Part shown: piece after piece, positions 13,549 to 20,734 of the stretch | How the letters are laid out: every line of letters starts with the position of its first letter | Position numbering within the stretch: position 1 is the first letter of the stretch | The notes under the pieces: generated by a model | Told to the model about the DNA's origin: nothing | Databases searched by the model: none | Seen by the model: the letters and a program-made list of their open reading frames with translations, nothing else | Translations under genes and position numbers: made by a program | Origin: a virus | IMG/VR virus record: IMGVR_UViG_3300031730_000016 | Location: 1-34,475 of that record | Direction: 5' to 3' (one strand) | DNA: 34,475 nucleotides

Positions 13549-14875
13549 ACTTTTAATTAATGAGCCTTATATTCCAGTTTCTGTTGCATTGATGTTGAAA
13601 ATTAAGCCATCTCGGGCAATTGTTCTGCAGAAACTTTATTCTTTAACCATTATAAAGAATAATTACTTAGCCGACTTCCAGGATTGGAATGGATTAATCC
13701 CTTACTTAAGCGATGATCAATTAAAAAATATTCTTATTTGGCTTGAGGGTAATAATCTTATAATTTCAAAAAGCGAAAAAGGTAAGCGTGGTAAATGGTA
13801 TTCAATTAACTTAAAGGGTATAACTGAATTTGGACTTGAGGTTATTGAAGATTATATATTTCCAATGAGTCGTAAAAATAAGAAGAAGTCATTTATTTTA
13901 CCATCATTAGTTAAGTTAGTTGGGATACCATCTGCAATAATTATCCAAGACTTTTATTTTAATAATGGAATTGCGTTTTATCAGATGAAGCATAAAAAAA
14001 TTATTAATGAATTTATTTATTTCAAAAGCAGACGACAAATAGAAATTATTTTTCAGGATTTACAAAATAGAGATATATTTAAATCTGAGTTACGTGATGA
14101 TTCTAATAAAAATGAAGGAAAATTTTATGCAGTTAACAAACGAAATATATATGCATTATTAGGGGTTTGTTTTACAGAATATGTTGAAAACGAACAGAAT
14201 GAAGCTAGGTCAGAGCCTGTGGATAAGTCCTTGATTGTGGATAACTTTAACAATCAAAACCGAATTTCAGCGGGACTAAAACCGAATTTCAGCGGGACTA
14301 AAACCGAATTTCAGCGGGACTACTCTATAGATCAAGATCAAGAAAGATCTTTAAAGAAAACAATACTAATACCTTGGGGCGCAGACAAAGGTTGTGGTAT
14401 AATACCAACCATGAAAGATAATATTGTTTCTTTAAAAGAAAGATTGATGACTTTTAAAATTAATTCTATCGAGTCTGACGATTTATTGACTAAATTTTCT
14501 ATCTCAAGAATTGAAGAAGTTTTAGATGCAGCTTTCAAAAAAGAAAAGAAAGATGGTAAACAAATTTTCCGTGGTTGGATTATTAAAGCTCTTCAGCTGG
14601 GATGGAACCTGAAAGAAAAATCTAAGGAGGTCAAAGTGATAATACATACTAAGCCAGAAGATTCACTTTACAGGCGTGAGCTTGAAGTAAAAACAAAAAT
14701 TGCGAAAGAAAAAATTTATTCGGTTAAGCGTTCTGCTGAAGATGTTGAAAAACATTACATGGACATGATTCGAGGAATGCTTCGTGTTTCTTCTTCGAAG
14801 CCAGAATCAAATCGAGAATTCGCTAAACGTATCGCCCCCAATGTTTTAGAGATATACTCAAGATCTGAGGCTTAA
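13541..14875 (+). CDS. Replication initiator protein with two winged-helix domains and internal origin
   Basis: The likely start is GTG 13541 (GAGGG 8 bases upstream), giving 444 residues. Two winged-helix units are visible. The first is at about residues 10-95 (PSRAIVLQKLYSL, LSDDQLKNILIWLEGNN, KRGKWYSIN). The second is at about 115-205 (SRRQIEIIFQDLQNRDIF, then GKFYAVNK). This double arrangement is the fold of iteron-binding Rep proteins. Residues near 225-262 are encoded by DnaA boxes and iterons and form a disordered linker. The C-terminal 150 residues include FRGWIIKALQLGWNL, a helix resembling Rep C-termini, and a basic tail that could contact host helicase or its loader. No polymerase or helicase gene is present, so it must recruit host machinery, as lambda O does. 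The family name is uncertain; the initiator role is well supported by the origin inside it. Confidence 0.74.
   Translation: MSKLLINEPYIPVSVALMLKIKPSRAIVLQKLYSLTIIKNNYLADFQDWNGLIPYLSDDQLKNILIWLEGNNLIISKSEKGKRGKWYSINLKGITEFGLEVIEDYIFPMSRKNKKKSFILPSLVKLVGIPSAIIIQDFYFNNGIAFYQMKHKKIINEFIYFKSRRQIEIIFQDLQNRDIFKSELRDDSNKNEGKFYAVNKRNIYALLGVCFTEYVENEQNEARSEPVDKSLIVDNFNNQNRISAGLKPNFSGTKTEFQRDYSIDQDQERSLKKTILIPWGADKGCGIIPTMKDNIVSLKERLMTFKINSIESDDLLTKFSISRIEEVLDAAFKKEKKDGKQIFRGWIIKALQLGWNLKEKSKEVKVIIHTKPEDSLYRRELEVKTKIAKEKIYSVKRSAEDVEKHYMDMIRGMLRVSSSKPESNREFAKRIAPNVLEIYSRSEA
14218..14244. promoter_or_regulatory. Two perfect DnaA boxes (origin element)
   Basis: TGTGGATAA, the complement of the DnaA consensus TTATCCACA, occurs at 14218-14226 and again at 14236-14244. 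They are in the same orientation, 18 bases start to start. They lie 11 bases before the iterons. Two exact 9-mers this close together are very unlikely by chance and point to host DnaA binding at the origin. Confidence 0.83.
14256..14321. repeat. Three perfect 22-bp tandem iterons (replication origin)
   Basis: The unit runs from AAAACCG through the core AATTTCAGCGGGACT. Copies lie at 14256-14277, 14278-14299 and 14300-14321, with no mismatch. At 22 bases each repeat sits on the same face of the helix (about two turns). An AT-rich stretch follows (14325-14375), suited to strand opening. The array lies within the initiator gene, like the lambda origin within gene O. Confidence 0.87.
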
Positions 14876-14919
14876 AACGTCTCAGCTCTTCATCGTAAAC
14901 TTTAGCAATGACTTCCTTG

Positions 14920-15025
14920 GCGAAAAAACCCGGATGGTGAATCCGGGTTTGAAGGGAAAGTTAATTATACCATTAACAAAGGTTGGGCGAATTACTTATA
15001 GTCTACTTTTCCATTCTCAACCTTT
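14920..15025 (-). ncRNA. Candidate leftward structured small RNA
   Basis: Read leftward there are three consecutive stems. The first pairs 15025-15018 with 14985-14978 (8 bp), extended by 15016-15013 with 14992-14989. The second pairs 14977-14972 with 14965-14960 around a 6-base loop. The third is the terminator hairpin with six U. The first two stems abut. A promoter-like pair (TTGGCA at 15055-15050, TATCGT at 15031-15026, 18-base spacer) would start RNA inside the first stem, so the true 5' end is unresolved. The stems could also act on DNA or in a rightward transcript. Confidence 0.33.
14923..14950 (-). terminator. Intrinsic terminator oriented leftward
   Basis: The 10-base arms AAACCCGGAT (14926-14935) and ATCCGGGTTT (14941-14950) flank a GGTGA loop. 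Read on the minus strand the hairpin is followed by six T (14928-14923); read rightward only the stem Ts are present. It should therefore stop leftward RNA well and rightward RNA from the initiator gene poorly. No leftward protein gene ends here. Confidence 0.72.
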
Positions 15026-15185
15026 ACGATAAATATTTGGTCGTTAATATGCCAAAATCGTTAATTTAAGGTACCAAGGTGGCGAGATCTAGTCTCAAAT
15101 ATATATCTCTTAGGGTGCCATTAAAATCTGTCCGCTATGAGCTTTAAATTTAGAATTAGGAATTTTACGTATGTGATTAAAATTA

Positions 15186-15215
15186 TTGACAATTATGAGT
15201 ACTTACACTTACTAT
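15186..15215 (+). promoter_or_regulatory. Rightward promoter for the packaging/late genes
   Basis: A perfect TTGACA (15186-15191) is followed after 18 bases by TACTAT (15210-15215; 4 of 6). TATTAT three bases further on is an alternative -10 with too long a spacer. It is the only good promoter ahead of the zinc-finger, terminase and portal genes. Confidence 0.55.
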
Positions 15216-15247
15216 TATTCTGATAGATTTTTCACAAGGAGCGGTCA

Positions 15248-15613
15248 ATGTCAATTTGCTTATCATGTCTCGGACAAAAGAAAATTCAAGGAATGGGATT
15301 TATGGGTGAAGTTGACTGTCGGACTTGTAAAGGGACCGGTATAGCGCCTGTGAAAGCAGAAGAGCCTATTCTTGTAAAAACTTTGGAAGCCAAACCAGTT
15401 CAGCCTTTGAATAACGATGCTTTGACAATGAATGCTGCTAGTGTTGATAAATCTGAAAGATTGGAGCTCACAATTGAAACCCATGAAGCCGTTTTAAAAA
15501 AACTATTCAATTCAGAAAATTCAAATGTGAATGCTGTCGAACCTGATGAGAAAAAACCTCATGAATCCATAGCCGATAAAATCAAGCGGAAATATACAAA
15601 ATCAGCTAAATGA
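15248..15613 (+). CDS. Small zinc-ribbon protein (DnaJ-type CxxC pair) ahead of terminase
   Basis: This 121-residue protein has AAGGAG 7 bases before the start. The first 32 residues hold two zinc-binding half-sites, CLSCLGQKKIQGMG and CRTCKGTG, spaced like the CxxCxGxG repeats of DnaJ; only two of the usual four are present, enough for one zinc ion. The rest is a disordered charged tail ending in a basic KIKRKYTKSAK. It is the first gene of the packaging transcript. It may help assemble the terminase or bind DNA, which is inference. Confidence 0.65.
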   Translation: MSICLSCLGQKKIQGMGFMGEVDCRTCKGTGIAPVKAEEPILVKTLEAKPVQPLNNDALTMNAASVDKSERLELTIETHEAVLKKLFNSENSNVNAVEPDEKKPHESIADKIKRKYTKSAK

Positions 15614-15629
15614 ATTCTAGGGTGGAATT

Positions 15630-16124
15630 ATGGCAAAGGAAAAAACTCTGATTGAAAAAGTTAAGGCAAAAAGAAAATCACCACCAAAAAGTCCGTTTAA
15701 AATAAATACCGAAATATCCACCGGAGTTGGAAAAGACGGAGCGCCTCCTTTTCCATGGACTCCAGAATTAGAAAATGAAATTGCCGATTACATTTCAAAT
15801 AATGCTATGTCTTTAAAAAGATGTAAATTAAATAACCCACATTGGCCAGAGATGAATTGTATCTATGAACGAATACACAAAAACCCAAAGTTTGGCGAGA
15901 TGTACGAGTTAGCTAAACAAAATCAAACGCTTGCTTTGAACGAAGAAACGCTAGATGTTGTACATGAAATTAAATCTAATCCTGAACTTGTTCCTTGGGG
16001 TAGAGAAGCTATCAGGCAATTCAATTGGCAAGCAGCAAGACTCAAACCAAGAAGATTTGGAGATAAAACATTTACCGAGACCACTGTTATCACCCAAGAA
16101 GATTCTCTCGATAAACTGAAATGA
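15630..16124 (+). CDS. terS: Terminase small subunit
   Basis: This 164-residue protein starts with a basic N-terminus (KVKAKRKSPPKSPFK). A helix-turn-helix-like DNA-recognition domain follows (WTPELENEIADYISNNAMSLKRCKLNNPHWPEMNCIYERIHKNPKFGEMYELAKQ, in pieces at about residues 43-97). After it come an oligomerisation helix with EETLDVVHEI and the typical RQFNWQAARLKPRRFGDK ending seen in Sf6/P22-type small terminases. It recognises the packaging site and loads the large subunit. The stop overlaps the start of the large subunit (ATGA). Confidence 0.8.
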   Translation: MAKEKTLIEKVKAKRKSPPKSPFKINTEISTGVGKDGAPPFPWTPELENEIADYISNNAMSLKRCKLNNPHWPEMNCIYERIHKNPKFGEMYELAKQNQTLALNEETLDVVHEIKSNPELVPWGREAIRQFNWQAARLKPRRFGDKTFTETTVITQEDSLDKLK

Positions 16125-17671
16125 CCGAAGAAGAAATAGCAATTAGGCAAAAGCTCAAAGATAACTTCGTGCACTATGCTATAAAATGTTTAAGCATCAG
16201 GTCAAAATTGGGTGTCATAAAACCTTTCGAATTAAATGCCGCCCAAAAATATATCCATAACCAATTAGAAATGCAGAAGGGTCAAACTGGAAAAGTCCGC
16301 GCTTTGATCCTTAAAGGGCGCCAGATGGGATGTTCTACATACGTTGGCGGTAGGTTTTATCATCGGACAACTTATAACAGAGGAACCCAATGTTTCATAC
16401 TGACTCATGCATTGGATGCCACAAATAATTTGTACAAAATGGCTCAAAGATTTTATGAAAATACTCCTCCACTTGTTCGGCCCCAAGTTTCAACCAATAA
16501 CTCAAAAGAACTTATTTTTGGGAGATTAGATTCTGGATATAAAATTGGGACAGCAGAAAATAAATCTGTAGGTAGGTCGTCGACTATACAATTGTTCCAC
16601 GGAAGTGAATGTGCATTTTGGGCAAACGCCTCCGAGCATGCTAAAGGCATTCTACAAGCTGTACCTGACGCTCCAGGAACTGAAATCATTCTCGAATCAA
16701 CAGCCAATGGCGTAGGTAACTACTTTCACCAAATGTGGCAAAAAGCAGAAGCAGGCATGTCTGACTTCATCGCTATTTTTGTTCCATGGTTTTGGCAGCC
16801 AGAATATCAGCGTGAAGTTTGCCATGGATTCACACCGAGTGAATATGAGATTTCATTAAAAGATAATTATGGATTGACTGATGAGCAGCTAAACTGGCGT
16901 CGGTTCAAAATTGTAGACTTATCGGTTAATGGGCAAGACGGTGAGAAAAGCTTTTGCCAAGAATATCCTTGTAATGCTAATGAGGCTTTCCAGCTTACTG
17001 GTGAAAATACATTTGTTGAATCTAGTCTCGTTATGCGTACTCGAAAAGATACGGAAGCAGAACGATTTGGCCCGCTTCTTTTAGCCTGTGACCCAGCCCG
17101 ATTCGGAGATGACCGTACATCAATCATTATGCGGCAAGGACGGGTTGCTTTTGGATTACAAAGTTATAACAAAAAGGATACGATGGAAGTCGTCGGTATA
17201 CTTGTCCAGCTGATAAAAGAACACAATCCCATTAAAGTTTTTGTGGATGTAGGAGGTCTTGGTGCCGGGGTTGTTGACCGCCTCATGGAACTCGGCTATA
17301 AGGAAATCGTGGTCTCTGTAAATGCTGGTTCCAAACCATTGGATGGCAAAAGATACTCAAACAAACGCGCCGAGATGTGGGGACTTTGTAAGGCTTGGCT
17401 GCTTGAAGAACCATGCAAAATCCCCGATGTCGATTCTTTACACGCTGACATCTGTGGTATAAAATATAGTTTTGATTCAAACTCAAGACTTGTCATGGAA
17501 CGAAAAGAAGATATGAAAAGACGTGGGGTTAGATCGTCCGATGAAGCAGATGCACTTTGTTTAACATTTGCGCTTCCGGTTTCAGCTTTTGAAGTTAAGA
17601 AACCCCAACCCTCTTTTCAAAAATCTTTTTCAGATGAACTCAATGCACGGATAGGATATTTAGGATATTAA
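16121..17671 (+). CDS. terL: Terminase large subunit (packaging ATPase/nuclease)
   Basis: These 516 residues are similar in length to P22 gp2 (499). The ATPase part has a Walker A-like LKGRQMGCST (about 64-73), a Walker B region IQLFHGSECAFW (about 156-167, catalytic Glu163) and the coupling motif LESTANG (191-197). The RNase H-like nuclease part has LLACDPARFGDDRTS (Asp324), VFVDVGGLGAGVVDRL (Asp376) and SSDEADALCLTFA (Asp474 and Asp477). It pumps DNA into the prohead and cuts headfuls. ATGA overlap with the small subunit and a 1-base gap to the portal gene show a packaging operon. The headful type is inferred from P22-like relatives. Confidence 0.94.
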   Translation: MTEEEIAIRQKLKDNFVHYAIKCLSIRSKLGVIKPFELNAAQKYIHNQLEMQKGQTGKVRALILKGRQMGCSTYVGGRFYHRTTYNRGTQCFILTHALDATNNLYKMAQRFYENTPPLVRPQVSTNNSKELIFGRLDSGYKIGTAENKSVGRSSTIQLFHGSECAFWANASEHAKGILQAVPDAPGTEIILESTANGVGNYFHQMWQKAEAGMSDFIAIFVPWFWQPEYQREVCHGFTPSEYEISLKDNYGLTDEQLNWRRFKIVDLSVNGQDGEKSFCQEYPCNANEAFQLTGENTFVESSLVMRTRKDTEAERFGPLLLACDPARFGDDRTSIIMRQGRVAFGLQSYNKKDTMEVVGILVQLIKEHNPIKVFVDVGGLGAGVVDRLMELGYKEIVVSVNAGSKPLDGKRYSNKRAEMWGLCKAWLLEEPCKIPDVDSLHADICGIKYSFDSNSRLVMERKEDMKRRGVRSSDEADALCLTFALPVSAFEVKKPQPSFQKSFSDELNARIGYLGY

Positions 17672-17672
17672 T

Positions 17673-19787
17673 ATGAGTTACAAGGTCGCCAAGGTTCACG
17701 AAGATAAGCTTGAAGGAATCAAAAAGAATGTAGAAGATTCTCATGGATATTTTGAAGAGAATGCAAAACGATATCATAAGTTTGTTCGTTTTGTTTTTAA
17801 GACCGCCCTTGACGATCCTACGATTCAAAACCTTAAGACTCTTCAAAAGCCGCCGATTGAATTTAATATCCTAGAGGCAATCATATCTCGACTAAGAGGC
17901 GAATTTTCTAAACAAGAACCTTCAATTTGTGTGAGAGCTGCAGATGGGATACGTGTTGATTCTCTTACACCTGAATTTATTAACACGATGGAAGTTCTTG
18001 AAGCCCATCTTAGAGAGGTCTTTTTCGATGCTACAAACGATTCTTTGGAATACAATATCTATTCTGATCTTCTGGCTGGTGGTTATTCAGCTGTTGAAAT
18101 ATATACTGACTATGTAAATGAAATGTCATTTGAACAGAAGATTAAAGTGGAGAGGGTATTCGACCCAACCTTAACCGGATTTGACCCATTGGCTCGTGAA
18201 TCTCACAAAGGCGATGGTCGTTATTGTTTTAAGATTGTTCCATGGACAGTTGAAGAATTTCAGGCTGAATTTCCAGATATTAAAACCAATGGATTTAACT
18301 TCTCGAGAAATTTAGACAGCAGTTTTAACTGGTCATATAAGAATGCTGAGCAAGAGATTGTTTTGGTTTGTGATTATTATGAGAAGAAGGATAAAAAGGT
18401 AACTATCGTTAAGTTATCCAATGGTCATATTATAACCAAACATGACTACAAAATTCTTCAAGAGATGTGGAGCGATGCGGGATTCATTGAGCAGTGTCCA
18501 ATTGTTATTGAAGAACGTAGGACAGTTATTCAGACAATCTGCAGATATCGATTCTGTGAGCTTGGGATTTTGGATTATGTTGAAACGGATTTCAAATATC
18601 TTCCAATCATATTCATAGATGGAAATTCTATTAATATGCAAGATAGTGAGAATGGTTGCACTTATCAAATGACTCGTCCATTTGTTTATCACGCAATGGG
18701 CATGCAGAAGCTTAAGAACTTTGCAGGTCAAACTATTGGAGCTGAGATTCAGAACATGGTTATGCATAAGTTCAAGGTGGCTCTTGAATCCATTCCAGAG
18801 GAATATAAAGATGCTTACAAGAATGTTCAGGTTATGTCAGTTCTTGTTTACAACGCATTTTTTGAAAAGAATCCAGATGTTCCTTTACCTCCTCCCCAAG
18901 AGATTCAAAGGTCAGAAACTCCAGCTCTTGTTCAGGCGATATTTAATGGCTCAGACCAAACTACACAAATGATTTTGGGCAGCTATGATACCGCACTTGC
19001 TGCTAATTCAGATGCACTCAGCGGAAAAGCTATACAACAAGGTGCTCTCCAATCTAATGGTGCGGCTCTTCCTTATTTGATGGGTTATATTAAAGGATTG
19101 AATAGGATAGCCCAGGTAATGCTTGATTTGATTCCAAAGTATTATAGAACGCCTCGAAGTTTACCTATTATGAAGTCAAATGGAAAACGTTCTTATCAGC
19201 TCATAAATGATTCAACGCTTCGCGATGCCATAATGATGAATTATGACCCTAATGATTTATGTGTCAAGGTAGAAGCTGGTGTTAACTCCAGTATTCAGAA
19301 GCAAATGGCTCTTGAGGAAATCACAGCTATGATGCAGGCAAGTCCAATGTTCTCAGCATTCATTAACGAAAAAGGACTTGAGACATTACTCGACAATATG
19401 GATATTCGTGGTATCGACCATCTTAAAGCTCAAGCTGAAGAGTTTATGAAAGAACAAGAAGATGCTAAGAAACAGCCTCCAGCACCCTCTGATGCCGAGC
19501 AGTTTGCTAAGATGGAAATGGAAAAGACTCAAATGATTACTTCACAAAAGCAAGAAGAAGCGGAAGGTCAGATGTCGGTTGATGCAGCTAAGATAGCTGT
19601 TGAGAAAGAGAAAGTTCAGTTACAATTTATTAAGCTTATGGCTGATATCGAAAGTGGAAAAGTTAAGCAAGCAATTGAACAAGAGCGAGTAGATGCTGAG
19701 AGATCCAGAAATGCTATTGGTATGGCTATGGAGATTGCAAAGCATCATCAAGAAGGTCAAAATATGGAAGTGGATATCATTGAGTAG
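17673..19787 (+). CDS. P22-like portal protein
   Basis: This 704-residue protein (P22 gp1 has 725) starts directly after the large terminase. It begins with a helical region (VEDSHGYFEENAKRYHKFVRFVF), then PPIEFNILEAIISRLRGEFSKQEPSI and a clip/stem part. QTIGAEIQNMVMHKF precedes the wing and crown, with AIQQGALQSNGAALPYLMGY near residue 450. The C-terminal 120 residues form a long charged helix (VEKEKVQLQFIKLMADIES), matching the barrel helix of P22-type portals. The dodecamer forms the DNA channel and the docking site for terminase and the tail adaptor. Confidence 0.9.
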   Translation: MSYKVAKVHEDKLEGIKKNVEDSHGYFEENAKRYHKFVRFVFKTALDDPTIQNLKTLQKPPIEFNILEAIISRLRGEFSKQEPSICVRAADGIRVDSLTPEFINTMEVLEAHLREVFFDATNDSLEYNIYSDLLAGGYSAVEIYTDYVNEMSFEQKIKVERVFDPTLTGFDPLARESHKGDGRYCFKIVPWTVEEFQAEFPDIKTNGFNFSRNLDSSFNWSYKNAEQEIVLVCDYYEKKDKKVTIVKLSNGHIITKHDYKILQEMWSDAGFIEQCPIVIEERRTVIQTICRYRFCELGILDYVETDFKYLPIIFIDGNSINMQDSENGCTYQMTRPFVYHAMGMQKLKNFAGQTIGAEIQNMVMHKFKVALESIPEEYKDAYKNVQVMSVLVYNAFFEKNPDVPLPPPQEIQRSETPALVQAIFNGSDQTTQMILGSYDTALAANSDALSGKAIQQGALQSNGAALPYLMGYIKGLNRIAQVMLDLIPKYYRTPRSLPIMKSNGKRSYQLINDSTLRDAIMMNYDPNDLCVKVEAGVNSSIQKQMALEEITAMMQASPMFSAFINEKGLETLLDNMDIRGIDHLKAQAEEFMKEQEDAKKQPPAPSDAEQFAKMEMEKTQMITSQKQEEAEGQMSVDAAKIAVEKEKVQLQFIKLMADIESGKVKQAIEQERVDAERSRNAIGMAMEIAKHHQEGQNMEVDIIE

Positions 19788-19795
19788 TTTATGTT

Positions 19796-19866
19796 TGGCA
19801 CATGGGGGACAGCAAATACCGGTATTAATTTCTAGGTAATTGATCTTAACTTACCCCATGTTGCCA
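19796..19866 (+). other. Long stem-loop between portal and next gene
   Basis: TGGCACATGGGG (19796-19807) can pair with CCCCATGTTGCCA (19854-19866), with one bulge, around a 46-base loop. The loop holds a perfect 12-base palindrome AATACCGGTATT (19815-19826). No U-tract follows, so it is not a classical terminator. It may be an RNA processing or stability element, or a packaging or protein-binding site. Confidence 0.45.
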
Positions 19867-19895
19867 GACGCCAATATATTTAATAGGAGATTAAA

Positions 19896-20111
19896 ATGGC
19901 TAAATTGACTGAAAAGGATAGAAAGAAGTTACCTAAGAAAATGTTTGCAATGCCTGGTGAGCGTAAGTATCCGATTGAAGACAAAGCTCACGCTAGGAAC
20001 GCAAAAGCGCGCGCTTCTGAGATGGAACATAAAGGGAAGATTTCACCTTCAACTAAAGCCAAGATTGACGCAAAGGCTAACAAGGTTCTGGGAAAAAAGA
20101 AGGTGAAGTAG
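19896..20111 (+). CDS. Conserved small basic phage protein (KYPI-D-AHARNA motif)
   Basis: The start is preceded by AGGAG. The 71 residues contain LPKKMFAMPGERKYPIEDKA followed by HARNAKARASE, a strongly conserved core of small proteins found next to phage structural genes (a DUF6582-like family). The protein ends in a lysine tail. It lies between portal and scaffold genes, consistent with a virion or assembly role, but no activity is established. Confidence 0.72.
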   Translation: MAKLTEKDRKKLPKKMFAMPGERKYPIEDKAHARNAKARASEMEHKGKISPSTKAKIDAKANKVLGKKKVK

Positions 20112-20112
20112 G

Positions 20113-20379
20113 ATGTATAAATATATTGAAATTCTTAAGAAAATATTAGGACATTTTCCGGAAGATTTATTTGAAAAATATAAACAATGCGATTACGATA
20201 GTTATGAACGGGAAGATTATGAAGAAATTATTTATCTTAAAAGGGAAATACTAGAGACAGCTGCTTATGATCTTGAGCCATATAATGGTGAAACTAATCC
20301 TGAAGAAGTTGAAAAGTATTACAAAGAAATAGTTAAAACCCGAGATGATTTTATTAGAGAAATTGATGAGTTTAGATAA
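20113..20379 (+). CDS. Hypothetical acidic protein (88 aa)
   Basis: It starts one base after the preceding stop. The 88 residues are acidic, with very many Tyr, Glu and Asp (YDSYEREDYEEIIYL, NPEEVEKYYKEIVKTRDDF). It is all-helical with no membrane segment. No family recognised. Its end overlaps the next small membrane gene by 14 bases. Confidence 0.58.
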   Translation: MYKYIEILKKILGHFPEDLFEKYKQCDYDSYEREDYEEIIYLKREILETAAYDLEPYNGETNPEEVEKYYKEIVKTRDDFIREIDEFR

Positions 20380-20497
20380 AAGTAAATGTATTGATTTTCT
20401 TAAATATCTCTTTAAGATAATCTGTTTTGTAATATTTTGCTATGTTTTAGTTACTCTTTTTTCATTTCAGCATGCTCCAATAGATTATGGACCTTAG
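20366..20497 (+). CDS. Small one-pass membrane protein (43 aa)
   Basis: The ATG at 20366 overlaps the previous gene in another frame. The 43 residues have a basic start (MSLDKSKCIDFLKYL), one strongly hydrophobic helix (IICFVIFCYVLVTLFSF, about 19-35) with several Cys and Phe, and a short polar end. It overlaps the next membrane ORF by 11 bases. Small one-helix proteins of this kind are often holin- or exclusion-like. Its site between portal and scaffold is unusual for lysis genes. Confidence 0.5.
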   Translation: MSLDKSKCIDFLKYLFKIICFVIFCYVLVTLFSFQHAPIDYGP

Positions 20498-20582
20498 ATT
20501 GAAATTTATGTTTTATGGTTTTTTTATATTTGTCATTGTCTATGGAAGCGTTTTGTTATTGGTTTGGGATGGTGGTGATTAA
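20487..20582 (+). CDS. Second small one-pass membrane protein (31 aa)
   Basis: This ORF overlaps the stop of the 43-residue gene and encodes MDLRLKFMFYG followed by a hydrophobic helix (FFIFVIVYGSVLLLVW) and an acidic end. There is no clear ribosome site, so coupling to the preceding gene is assumed. Both membrane ORFs together resemble a paired membrane unit. Coding status is moderately supported by composition and overlap only. Confidence 0.38.
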   Translation: MDLRLKFMFYGFFIFVIVYGSVLLLVWDGGD

Positions 20583-20734
20583 TTGATGCAATATAATTAA
20601 GTTCAATAACTTTAGTGGTGGTATCAAAAGCAGACTTAACCTTCATTATAGATACCAAACAAATTATAACATCGAATATATTTAGTGTATTTACTTGCTT
20701 TTCTAATTAACCCTATATACACTATTACTTAATA

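Larger units (their letters stand above)
14876..15247. other. 372-base gene-free region between initiator and packaging genes
   Basis: No convincing gene is present on either strand. It holds a leftward terminator hairpin (14923-14950), two more stems (14960-14977 and 14978-15025), and a rightward promoter (15186-15215). An imperfect palindrome GAGATCTAGTCTC lies near 15085, and a KpnI-like GGTACC lies at about 15070. It separates early from late genes, so it may also hold the packaging start site; no pac sequence can be recognised. Confidence 0.6.

Noticed and set aside
14256-14321. CRISPR-like array
   Set aside because: The 22-base units are directly adjacent with no spacers; this is an iteron array.
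14934-15032. 32-residue rightward ORF in the gap after the initiator
   Set aside because: No ribosome site, lies in the terminator and stem region, no family or coupling to neighbours.
18414-18767. 117-residue leftward frame within the portal gene
   Set aside because: Fully inside a well-supported structural gene, with no independent signals.
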